Source of the DNA: an uncultured Eubacteriales bacterium | GTDB taxonomy: Bacteria > Bacillota > Clostridia > Oscillospirales > Oscillospiraceae | Direction of reading: 5' to 3' | NCBI GenBank assembly: GCA_900548615.1 | Contig: URKW01000056.1 | Coordinates: 1-13,550, forward strand | DNA: 13,550 bases | Shown: positions 1-6,286 of the stretch, piece after piece | How the letters are laid out: each line of letters begins with the position of its first letter | Position numbering within the stretch: the first letter of the stretch is position 1 | Made by a program: the position numbers and the translations under genes | The notes under the pieces: model-generated | What the model was told of the DNA's origin: nothing | The model's input: only the letters and a program-made list of their open reading frames with translations | Database searches by the model: none

Positions 1-1
1 C

Positions 2-859
2 TCCAAGGGCAAGTCCTCCGTTCTGGATCTGCTGCTGCCCGTTATCGTGCTGATCATCACCTGCATCGTCGGCCTGATCTACACCGGCGGCTACTATGAT
101 ACCGAGAGCGGCAACTACCACGCTTTCATGAATGCCTTCTCCGATGCGTCCTCCGGCCAGGGCTTGGCCATCGGCTCCATGATCGCGCTGGTGTTCACCT
201 TTGTGTACTTCTGGCTGCGGGGCTCCATCGGCTTTGAGAAGTCCTTCGAGTGCGTGCCTCAGGGCTTTATCCAGATGATCGCGCCTATCCTGATCCTGAC
301 CTTCGCGTGGACCCTGTGCGGCCTGACCCGTTTCGGCATGTACTCCGCCAATTTCGTTACCAACGCCATGGCCGGTGCCGGCGAGCTGAAGATCTACCTG
401 CCTGCCGTGATCTTCATTATCGGCTGCGCCATCGGCTTCGCCACCGGCACCTCCTGGGGCACCATCGGCATCATGGCCCCCATCGTTGTCTCCGTGTTCA
501 ACTATGATGTGGAGCCCATCCTGTGCACCATCGGTCTGGCGGCTGCCTGCTCCGGCGGCGTTATGGGCGACCACTGCTCCCCCATCTCCGATACCACCAT
601 CATGGCTTCTGCCGGTGCCCACTGCTTCCACCTGAACCATGTGTTCACCCAGATGCCCTATGCCCTGACCGTTTCCGGTGTGGCCTTCGTCAGCTTCATT
701 CTGGCGGGTCTGATCCAGAACGTGGTCATTAACCTGATCCTCGCCTGCGTCCTGATGGTTGGCACTCTGCTGGTCATCAAGGTCATCGTCGCCAAGAAGC
801 ACGCCGGTATCTTCGAGGAAATGGCCGAGGCCAACAAGGCGCTGGCCCACCAGAAGTAA
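2..859 (+). CDS. Na+/H+ antiporter, NhaC family (3' part, start outside window)
   Basis: The frame is open from the first bases of the window, so the gene begins upstream; the GTG at 47 is internal. About 285 C-terminal residues are visible. They are strongly hydrophobic, with several membrane segments. Two stretches identify the NhaC-type antiporter family (Pfam Na_H_antiporter, COG1757): GTSWGTIGIMAPI encoded near 446-484, and GDHCSPISDTTI near 566-601, followed by HLNHVFTQMPYA. The Asp/His/Ser-rich second motif is the conserved polar membrane core. By family knowledge it exchanges Na+ for H+ across the cytoplasmic membrane; some relatives (MleN) couple this to organic acids, so the exact substrate is not certain. 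The C-terminus is a short cytoplasmic tail rich in Lys and Ala. A strong terminator follows 34 bases after the stop. Confidence 0.9.
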   Translation, partial: SKGKSSVLDLLLPVIVLIITCIVGLIYTGGYYDTESGNYHAFMNAFSDASSGQGLAIGSMIALVFTFVYFWLRGSIGFEKSFECVPQGFIQMIAPILILTFAWTLCGLTRFGMYSANFVTNAMAGAGELKIYLPAVIFIIGCAIGFATGTSWGTIGIMAPIVVSVFNYDVEPILCTIGLAAACSGGVMGDHCSPISDTTIMASAGAHCFHLNHVFTQMPYALTVSGVAFVSFILAGLIQNVVINLILACVLMVGTLLVIKVIVAKKHAGIFEEMAEANKALAHQK

Positions 860-892
860 GCGGATTTCTCAAGCATATTGATACTTCCAATA

Positions 893-931
893 AAAAAATC
901 ACCGCAGGCACAAAGCCTGCGGTGATTTTTT
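893..931 (+). terminator. Rho-independent terminator of the antiporter gene
   Basis: A 17-bp perfect stem (893-909 with 915-931) encloses the 5-base loop ACAAA. It has a GC-rich centre, six A on the left edge and six T on the right edge. The flanking A/T tracts make it usable in both directions. Confidence 0.93.
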
Positions 932-948
932 ATAAAAGCCTCGCAGAG

Positions 949-1115
949 TTTGCGCCCGCAGGCGCAAAAAATTCGGACGTTTTTCGCCGCGACATGTGCG
1001 TGGCGAAAAACACTTTGCGCGGAGAGAGTATTCACCCGCACATTTTATGTGCGGGTGAATGCGGGTCGGAGCGAATCTTAAACTTATTTCAAAGGGCAAT
1101 AGCCCTTTGAAATAA
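949..1115. repeat. Run of four perfect hairpins between two terminators
   Basis: No gene is seen between 932 and 1174. Four perfect inverted repeats follow one another: 949-956/961-968 (TTTGCGCC arm), 980-988/1002-1010 (TTTTTCGCC arm), 1030-1043/1047-1060 (14-bp stem, TTT loop) and 1084-1097/1102-1115 (14-bp stem, AATA loop). None of the first three is followed by a clean T-tract in either direction, so they do not look like ordinary terminators. Small ORFs across them are not credible genes. Confidence 0.75.
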
Positions 1116-1117
1116 AG

Positions 1118-1146
1118 AAAAAGGGGCGGGAACATTTCCCGCCCCT
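1118..1146 (-). terminator. Rho-independent terminator of the ATP-grasp gene
   Basis: Read on the minus strand, an 11-bp GC-rich stem (1146-1136 with 1132-1122, 3-base loop) is followed directly by CTTTTTCTTT-type T-rich sequence. It lies 28 bases past the ATP-grasp stop codon. Confidence 0.9.
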
Positions 1147-1174
1147 GATGCGTCTCTATTATGTTTGCGGGCTT

Positions 1175-2194
1175 TTACACCTCGATGCCGAACTTCTCAA
1201 ACCGGGGGATCAAGCCCTGCCGGGGATGGGGATCGCCGTCGTCGGGGATCTGCGCCAGATCGTAGCCGGGATAGTCGTTGCCCTCGATGATGGCGGGGCC
1301 GTTCTCCGTCATGCAGATGTCCCAGCCCACATAGTGGAACTCCGGATACATCAGCGCCGCCTTCAGCGCCAGCGCCTTGACCTCCTCGTGCATAGGCATC
1401 TGATAGCCCTTCAGCTCGATACCGGTGGTGGGGTGCCGGTCGTACTTCTTCAGCTCCTCGTCGTGGCCCTGTCCGGCGATCTTGCCGGTGTCCAGATCGA
1501 ACCGCATGGTGATGCCGCCCCGGCCCATGTTGTCAAAGGCCATTCCGCCGGTGCCCGCCTTGCAGGCGGCGTAGATCACCAGCGGCTCGCCGTCCTTCAC
1601 GAAGGTGGCCACGCGGATGCAGTTGATGGAATCGGGATGCAGCGCCGCCGCCTGGGGATGCTGGCGAATGACCTCCTCGCAGATGCCGAACCGCTTCTCC
1701 GGCCGCTTCACATAGGCCCACATGGCATTCACATCGTCGAAATCCTTCTTGTACAGCTTCTCAATGCCGCTGCCGCAGTCCCCGTCGATGGGCTTGACGA
1801 TCACCGCGTCCTTGTCCGCCAGAAACGCCTTAAACTGCTCCGCGTCGGCGGTAAACAGATTCAGCGCCTCACGGCCCATCAGGGGCCGGAACTTCTCAAA
1901 GAAGGCGTTCTTGTCGTTGAAGATGGCGGCGTCGGTGCGGTTGTTTACCCGCTTCACGAAGGCAGCCGACCGCACACGGGTCAGATACGTGGAGCGCTCC
2001 GCGTCGTTCAGGTCGTAAAATTCAAACATCATATAGTCCGTCGGGCCGGCGCCGTAGCGCTTGGCGCACCGCAGCATGTCGGTAAACAGCGCCGCCGTAG
2101 GCTTGCCGCAGATGGCGTGCGCCTTCTCGGCGGTCTGCCAGACCCGGCGCAGCGGCACGTTCTTGGCCGCCTGACGAATGGAACTCAGTTTCAT
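1175..2194 (-). CDS. Sugar-transfer-associated ATP-grasp protein
   Basis: This encodes 339 residues of the ATP-grasp superfamily, closest in style to the 'sugar-transfer associated ATP-grasp' family (Pfam ATPgrasp_ST), known from capsule and polysaccharide loci. Visible marks are VIVKP with K134 and a Gly-rich loop DGDCGSG (137-143) for nucleotide binding, ICEEVIRQH, the family-typical DSINCIRVATF, and IIEGNDYPG (302-310), whose Glu and Asn fit the Mg-binding pair. By family knowledge it should join a carboxylate to an amine or similar using ATP; the substrate is unknown. The start at 2194 is preferred because AAAGGATG lies upstream, though with a long 12-base spacing. The ATG at 2215 would add seven residues but has no ribosome binding site. 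It is a single-gene unit, divergent from the ytr-like operon, with its own terminator and no glycan genes adjacent. Confidence 0.85.
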   Translation of the reverse strand: MKLSSIRQAAKNVPLRRVWQTAEKAHAICGKPTAALFTDMLRCAKRYGAGPTDYMMFEFYDLNDAERSTYLTRVRSAAFVKRVNNRTDAAIFNDKNAFFEKFRPLMGREALNLFTADAEQFKAFLADKDAVIVKPIDGDCGSGIEKLYKKDFDDVNAMWAYVKRPEKRFGICEEVIRQHPQAAALHPDSINCIRVATFVKDGEPLVIYAACKAGTGGMAFDNMGRGGITMRFDLDTGKIAGQGHDEELKKYDRHPTTGIELKGYQMPMHEEVKALALKAALMYPEFHYVGWDICMTENGPAIIEGNDYPGYDLAQIPDDGDPHPRQGLIPRFEKFGIEV

Positions 2195-2229
2195 AAAGGC
2201 AAAACATCCTTTCATAACAGGTGCTTATT

Positions 2230-2258
2230 ATTATATCGAATTTGCCACAAAAGAAAAG
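2230..2258 (-). promoter_or_regulatory. Probable promoter of the ATP-grasp gene
   Basis: On the minus strand a perfect TATAAT (2235-2230) lies 35 bases before the chosen start codon, within an AT-rich island. The -35 box at the 17-base position (2258-2253, CTTTTC) is poor, so this call rests on the -10 alone. Confidence 0.4.
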
Positions 2259-2331
2259 CCCCTTCCGCATAAAAAATTGAAAACCCAGCCATAACGAAGG
2301 CAGATTTTACGAAAAAACTTCCCCGCCCCTC

Positions 2332-2360
2332 TTGACAGGTGTACCGCATCGTGGTATAAG
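2332..2360 (+). promoter_or_regulatory. Promoter of the ytr-like operon
   Basis: A perfect TTGACA (2332-2337) is separated by exactly 17 bases from TATAAG (2355-2360). This is the best sigma-A-type promoter in the window. The -10 box is overlapped at its end by the operator palindrome. Confidence 0.9.
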
Positions 2361-2383
2361 TGTATTAACACGCTTAATACACT
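2359..2383 (+). promoter_or_regulatory. Operator palindrome for the GntR/YtrA-type repressor
   Basis: AGTGTATTAA (2359-2368) and its exact reverse complement TTAATACACT (2374-2383) are separated by five bases. The palindrome begins inside the -10 box and covers the expected transcription start, so a bound repressor would block initiation. The next gene encodes a dimeric GntR-type regulator, making autorepression the natural inference. A GAAGGAG ribosome binding site (2391-2397) follows, 7 bases before the ATG at 2405. Confidence 0.82.
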
Positions 2384-2404
2384 ACACTCGGAAGGAGTGA
2401 CACT

Positions 2405-2764
2405 ATGATCCATCTGGACTATCGGGACAGCCGTCCCATCTACGAGCAGGTGAAGGATGGCCTGCGGCGTTTGATGGTGACGGGGGTGCTGGCGTCGGGC
2501 GACAAGCTGCCATCGGTGCGGGCCATGGCCTCGCAGCTGTCCATCAACCCCAATACCATCCAGCGGGCCTACGCCGAGCTGGAAGCCGAGGGCTACGTGG
2601 TATCCGTCACTGGAAAGGGCAGCTTTGTGGCGGAGGGCGATACCCAGAACATGGCCCGCCGTGCCGAGCTGACCGGCAAGCTGAAGCCTCTGCTGGAGGA
2701 GCTGAAGAATTTGGGCATGACCCGCGAGGAGCTTGTGCAGCTTTGGGAAGGAGAGAGAAAGTAA
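2405..2764 (+). CDS. GntR family transcriptional regulator, YtrA subfamily
   Basis: This encodes 119 residues, the usual size of the short YtrA branch of GntR regulators. The N-terminus MIHLDYRDSRPIYEQVKDGLRRLMVTG leads into the winged helix-turn-helix (roughly 10-78), with the canonical GDKLPSVRAMASQLSINPNTIQRAYAELEAEGYV recognition region and the wing VTGKGSFV. A short C-terminal helical tail (about 80-119) provides dimerisation in this branch, in place of the large effector domain of other GntR proteins. It is the first gene of a three-gene operon, and its stop overlaps the ATPase start by one base (TAATG). By family knowledge such proteins repress their own operon and release it under cell-envelope antibiotic stress. 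The inducer here is unknown. Confidence 0.93.
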   Translation: MIHLDYRDSRPIYEQVKDGLRRLMVTGVLASGDKLPSVRAMASQLSINPNTIQRAYAELEAEGYVVSVTGKGSFVAEGDTQNMARRAELTGKLKPLLEELKNLGMTREELVQLWEGERK

Positions 2765-3660
2765 TGTTAGAAGCAAAGAACGTCGTCAAGACCTTTGACG
2801 GCTTCCGCGCCCTGGACGAAGCCAGCCTGACCGTCCCCAAGGGTGCGGTCTACGGTCTGGTAGGCCCCAACGGCGCGGGAAAATCCACCATCATCCGCCA
2901 TTTCACCGGCGTCTACCGTCCCGACAGCGGCTCTCTGACGCTGGAGGGCCAGCCCATCTACGAAAACACCGCCGTCAAGCAGCGCGTCTGCGTCATCCCT
3001 GACGACTGGTTCTATTTCTCCCAGTGGTCCATCCGGGAGATGGCCCGACTCTACAAGGGCATGTACCCCTCCTTTAGTCAGGAGCGCTACGACCGGATGC
3101 ATGAGGTGTTCCCGCTGGACGACCGCCAGATGATCCGCCGCATGAGCAAGGGTATGCAGAAGCAGGCGGCCTTTTGGATCACCATGAGCTGCATGCCGGA
3201 ATACCTGATCCTAGACGAACCGGTGGACGGCCTTGACCCCGTCATGCGCCGTCAGGTGTGGTCGCTGCTGCTGGGCGACGTGGCCGAGCGGGGCACCACC
3301 GTTCTGGTGTCCAGCCACAACCTCCGCGAGCTGGAGGATGTCTGCGACCACGTGGGCATCATGAACAAGGGCAAGGTGCTGCTGGAGCGCAGCCTGTCCG
3401 ACCTGCAGGACAACACCGTGAAGCTGCAGGTGGCCTTCGGCGGCGAGGAGCCGGAGCTGCCCGCCAGTCTCAACGTCCTGCATCACGAGCGCATCGGCCG
3501 CGTACACACCTACATCGTCCGCGGCAATCAGAACGACATTCTGGCGCAGGTGTCCGCCCTCCAGCCCATTCTGCTGGAGGCCATCCCCCTGACGCTGGAG
3601 GAGATCTTTATCTACGAGATGGGAGGTGCCGATTATGCGGTTCACGACATCGTCCTCTAA
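2764..3660 (+). CDS. ABC transporter ATP-binding protein (YtrB-like)
   Basis: This encodes 298 residues. Walker A is GPNGAGKST (34-42), the signature is the variant MSKGMQK (127-133) rather than LSGGQ, Walker B is YLILDEP (147-153) with the D-loop GLDP, and the switch His lies in VSSHNLRELEDV. The SKGM-type signature and IPDD in the Q-loop region are typical of ATPases paired with ABC-2 type permeases such as YtrB. The C-terminal ~80 residues form the accessory domain common in this group. The start at 2764 is chosen because AAGGAG (2748-2753) lies upstream and it overlaps the regulator stop; a TTG at 2743 gives a longer frame but would sit inside that ribosome binding site. It would power the permease encoded next, with which its gene overlaps by 26 bases. 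Confidence 0.93.
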   Translation: MLEAKNVVKTFDGFRALDEASLTVPKGAVYGLVGPNGAGKSTIIRHFTGVYRPDSGSLTLEGQPIYENTAVKQRVCVIPDDWFYFSQWSIREMARLYKGMYPSFSQERYDRMHEVFPLDDRQMIRRMSKGMQKQAAFWITMSCMPEYLILDEPVDGLDPVMRRQVWSLLLGDVAERGTTVLVSSHNLRELEDVCDHVGIMNKGKVLLERSLSDLQDNTVKLQVAFGGEEPELPASLNVLHHERIGRVHTYIVRGNQNDILAQVSALQPILLEAIPLTLEEIFIYEMGGADYAVHDIVL

Positions 3661-5542
3661 GTGGGCGCTGGTGCGCTCCGACCTTCGGCGCTTCTGGCCG
3701 CTGCTGTTCGGCTACGCCGTGCTGTGGCTGTGCGCCATGCCGGTGGCTTTGTGGAGCCATCGTGACTATGCCCGGACACTGGATCACGTGAGGATCCTGT
3801 GCGACATTGTCAACTCCTATTTCAGCAATGGCGGCATCGTCGCCGCCGCCATCGTGCCCGCCTGCTTCGCGGTGCTACTGACCATGGCGCTGTTCTCCTA
3901 CCTGATGAACAGCCGCAGCGTGGGCCTGATGCACTCACTGCCCATCACCCGGGGCGCGCAGTTCGGCGTTCACTTCGCTGTGGGCGTGGGGATGTTCACG
4001 GCGGTGCACGTGGTGACGGCGCTGATCTCTCTGCCGGTGCAGGCGGCGCTGGGTGCTGTGGATCTGCAGGGTACGCTGGAGTGGCTGGCGGTGGCGGAGG
4101 TCAGCGGACTGCTTTTCTTCTCCCTGTCCACCCTGTGCGCCATGGTCACCGGCTGGCTGCTGGCTATCCCGGTGATCTATGCGGGCGTCAACTTCCTGTT
4201 CGCCGCCTTCTACCTGCTGTATTCCGCCATCACCCAGATCTTCTGCTGGGGCTACGAGGCCTCCGGTTGGCCCGGCTGGCTGGATTGGCTGACCCCCACT
4301 GTCCGCCTGCTCTGGCAGGTCACGGACAGCAAGGCGGTGCTGTACGGCCTTAACGACAGGGGCTTCCACTGCTATGTGGATCGTCTGTCCTCCGGCGCGT
4401 GGACGACGCTGGCGGTCTATCTGGCGGTGGCCGTCCTGCTGGCGGCCGTGGCGTATTGCTTCTATCGTGCCCGTCACAGCGAAACCGCCGGTGACGCCAT
4501 CGTGTTCCCGTGGCTGCGTCCTGTGGTGCTGTATGTCATCGCGCTGGCCGGCGGCATGGGTCTGGGTATCCTGCTATGGTACATGATCAGCGCCGCCAAG
4601 GGCTTGGCCGCTCTGCTGGTCTACCAGATCGTCAGCGGCCTGATCGTCTATTTCGGCGTCCAGATGCTGCTGCACAAGTCCTTCCGGGTGTTCACCCGCC
4701 GGGGCTGGATCGGCGCGGCGGCGCTGGCTGTGGCGCTGGTGGTCATCGGCCTTGCGGTGCGGTTCGATGCCCTCGGCGTCAGCCGCTATGTCCCCAACGC
4801 CGATCAGGTGGAGAGCGTCAGCTTCGGCAGCTATTACCAGATGCGGTATGTGGATAACCTGACGGACGAGGAAGCCATCGCGCAGGTGATTGCCCTTCAT
4901 GAGGCGGTGCTGGCCCAGGGCGAGCCTACCGAGAACGAAATGAATCAGGCAGCTGAAGAGATGCGCGGCAGCAGTGCCGATGTGGATCAGGAGACCATCG
5001 AGTTCTGCTATCAGATGAAGAACGGCGGTTTTATCCGCCGCCGCTTTACCCAGATCATTCGGCGCGATACGCCGCTGTATGAGCAGATGAACAGGGTGTA
5101 CAACATGCCGGTGGTGCGCAAGGCGCTGGTGAACAACTACTTCAGCGTCAATCCCGATATCACCGTGGAGAATATCACCGGCGGCTGGTTCAACAATTAC
5201 AAGCTGGGCGGCGATTCCGTGGAGCTGACCGGCGCACAGGCCCGCCAGCTGTTTACCGCCGTACAGCACTATCTGGACAGCAAGATCCAGACGTCTGCTG
5301 ACGTGCTGGATTTCAGTGAGAGCAATGTGGCAGAGAGCTGCTTCATGCTGCAATTCAACTATACCGCCGCGCCCGACACGGATAACAGCAGTGGTAATGC
5401 CACCACCCGCGCCGAGCTGGGCGACAGCAACGGCGGCCAGAGCTGGGTGATCGACTGTATGCCCGGCGACTGCACCGAGCTCATGGATCTGCTGATATCC
5501 TTCGGCCTTGCCGACACCCGCGCCGATTTAATGTACGACTAA
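3635..5542 (+). CDS. ABC-2 type permease with large extracytoplasmic domain (DUF6449-like)
   Basis: This encodes 635 residues. The first ~375 are a membrane domain with about ten hydrophobic segments, including a first helix near 20-40 (FWPLLFGYAVLWLCAMPVALW) and the ABC-2 coupling-like stretch NSRSVGLMHSLPITRGAQF. Residues ~376-635 are soluble and mixed alpha/beta, beginning RFDALGVSRYVPN, and should lie outside the membrane. This build matches the YtrC/YtrD-type permeases annotated with a DUF6449 C-terminal region. The start at 3635 is preferred over the GTG at 3626 because GGGAGG (3621-3626) sits 8 bases before the ATG. It is translationally coupled to the ATPase gene. Only one permease is present, so a homodimer is the likely transporter. 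The substrate is not evident, and no clear T-tract terminator follows. Confidence 0.82.
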   Translation: MRFTTSSSKWALVRSDLRRFWPLLFGYAVLWLCAMPVALWSHRDYARTLDHVRILCDIVNSYFSNGGIVAAAIVPACFAVLLTMALFSYLMNSRSVGLMHSLPITRGAQFGVHFAVGVGMFTAVHVVTALISLPVQAALGAVDLQGTLEWLAVAEVSGLLFFSLSTLCAMVTGWLLAIPVIYAGVNFLFAAFYLLYSAITQIFCWGYEASGWPGWLDWLTPTVRLLWQVTDSKAVLYGLNDRGFHCYVDRLSSGAWTTLAVYLAVAVLLAAVAYCFYRARHSETAGDAIVFPWLRPVVLYVIALAGGMGLGILLWYMISAAKGLAALLVYQIVSGLIVYFGVQMLLHKSFRVFTRRGWIGAAALAVALVVIGLAVRFDALGVSRYVPNADQVESVSFGSYYQMRYVDNLTDEEAIAQVIALHEAVLAQGEPTENEMNQAAEEMRGSSADVDQETIEFCYQMKNGGFIRRRFTQIIRRDTPLYEQMNRVYNMPVVRKALVNNYFSVNPDITVENITGGWFNNYKLGGDSVELTGAQARQLFTAVQHYLDSKIQTSADVLDFSESNVAESCFMLQFNYTAAPDTDNSSGNATTRAELGDSNGGQSWVIDCMPGDCTELMDLLISFGLADTRADLMYD

Positions 5543-5618
5543 CGCAAGGGTTTGATAACCATTTCGAGGGTGCCCTCACCCCGCCGCCCGCTGAACGCCA
5601 ATGGCACGATAAACCTTT

Positions 5619-5649
5619 CGTAGGGGGCGATGCCCACATCGGCCCGCCC
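5619..5649 (+). repeat. GTAGGG-type hairpin, GATG core
   Basis: GTAGGGGGCGATG, a CCCA loop and CATCGGCCCGCCC form an imperfect hairpin. It shares the core and loop of the better-preserved copy at 6161-6195. A degenerate GAGGGTGCCCTCACCCCGCC sequence just upstream (about 5566-5585) resembles the GGTG-core member at 10730-10751. Confidence 0.65.
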
Positions 5650-5678
5650 AATGAACGGTAAAAGCTCAATAGACCCTC

Positions 5679-5704
5679 CGTAGGGGCGGACGACTCTGTC
5701 CGCC
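5679..5704 (+). repeat. GTAGGG-type hairpin, GGAC core
   Basis: CGTAGG is followed by arms GGCGGAC (5685-5691) and GTCCGCC (5698-5704) around a six-base loop. The shared left end GTAGGGGCG and the different self-complementary core place it in the interspersed hairpin family seen at several other sites here. Confidence 0.7.
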
Positions 5705-5818
5705 TGATCGGTAGACGTACAGCCCCCAAAGCCTCCCTCCGACGAGGGAACCAAGGAATTAACCTGCAAGCTGACCCCGCTGCCCGACAGACGCAAAGAC
5801 TTCTTCTCCGCATCGGCC

Positions 5819-6022
5819 AGCGGCAGCGGCGCAGGAGCAGAGACGATCCTTTTGACGAATCGAAAAGGAAATTCTCCTGCAAACGCGTGGTAAACGCCCC
5901 TGCTTCTGCACGCGCTATAGCGCGTCCGGAAGTGAAGGAACCGGAGGTTCCTTCCGGTGCTTTTGCCTACTTTTGGCACTGTAGCCAAAAGTAGGTCGCG
6001 CTCGGAAGCGCGAAACATTTCC
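5819..6022 (+). repeat. ~200-bp multi-hairpin element, copy 1
   Basis: The copy begins AGCGGCAGCGGCGCAGGAG and ends near GCGCGAAACATTTCCC. It contains, in order: nested arms GCAGGAG/CTCCTGC (5831-5837/5874-5880) around TCCTTTT/AAAAGGA (5847-5853/5863-5869), the perfect palindrome at 5910-5925, GAAGGAACC/GGTTCCTTC (5934-5942/5946-5954), CCTACTTTTGGC/GCCAAAAGTAGG (5966-5977/5984-5995) and TCGCGCT/AGCGCGA (5996-6002/6007-6013). The last four hairpins recur in the same order, in opposite orientation, at 10440-10640. It encodes no credible protein. It could be a nonautonomous mobile element or a structured RNA. Confidence 0.72.
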
Positions 6023-6076
6023 CAAACCCTATCGCGGCGCACGATACGCCGCGCACCACAACTACATACACCCGAC

Positions 6077-6131
6077 GGGGTGGGCAAAATGCCCACCCCT
6101 CCGCGAAGCGCACCCATTTTGCCCGCTTCGC
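6077..6131. repeat. Two adjacent perfect inverted repeats
   Basis: GGGGTGGGCA (6077-6086) pairs with TGCCCACCCC (6090-6099) around AAA. Next to it GCGAAGCG (6103-6110) pairs with CGCTTCGC (6124-6131) around 13 bases. Neither is followed by a T-tract. Together with the flanking repeats they fill the 744-base gap 5543-6286, in which no gene is seen. Confidence 0.65.
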
Positions 6132-6160
6132 CCACGAAAACGCCGTTTGCCCTGCCATTG

Positions 6161-6195
6161 CGTAGGGGCCGATGCCCACATCGGCCCGCCCTACG
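6161..6195 (+). repeat. GTAGGG-type hairpin, full-length GATG-core copy
   Basis: Arms GGGCCGATG (6166-6174) and CATCGGCCC (6179-6187) enclose CCCA. The outer ends are CGTAGG on the left and CCCTACG on the right. This is the most complete member with this core; related forms lie at 5619 and, inverted, at 10671. Confidence 0.75.
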
Positions 6196-6212
6196 CCTTG
6201 CCCTGCCAATGC

Positions 6213-6237
6213 GTAGGGGCGACCCTTGCGGTCGCCT
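6213..6237 (+). repeat. GTAGGG-type hairpin, GACC core (left flank of glycosyltransferase)
   Basis: GTAGG is followed by arms GGCGACC (6218-6224) and GGTCGCC (6230-6236) around CTTGC. The first 24 bases are identical to 7564-7587, downstream of the glycosyltransferase gene, in the same orientation. An exact inverted copy lies at 10921-10945. Confidence 0.85.
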
Positions 6238-6286
6238 GCCGGTAGTGACAGGGTCGGCGGCCACGGCACAAAGGAGGCCGTATCCC

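Noticed and set aside
2195..2215. Earlier ATG start for the ATP-grasp protein (2215)
   Set aside because: It has no ribosome binding site. The downstream ATG at 2194 has AAAGGATG, and the extra residues MKGCFAF are not family-like.
1148..2272. Long open frame (374 codons) on the plus strand opposite the ATP-grasp gene
   Set aside because: It is the antisense shadow of a well-supported ATP-grasp gene in GC-rich DNA. It starts inside the terminator region and its translation has no family features.
3935..4477. Minus-strand frame opposite the large permease
   Set aside because: It is an antisense shadow rich in His, Gln and Arg, as expected from the complement of hydrophobic GC-rich codons.
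5957..6286. Upstream extension of the glycosyltransferase frame by about 110 codons
   Set aside because: It runs through hairpin repeats, is Arg/Pro-rich with no domain, and the ATG at 6287 has an excellent ribosome binding site followed directly by the typical N-terminal membrane helix.
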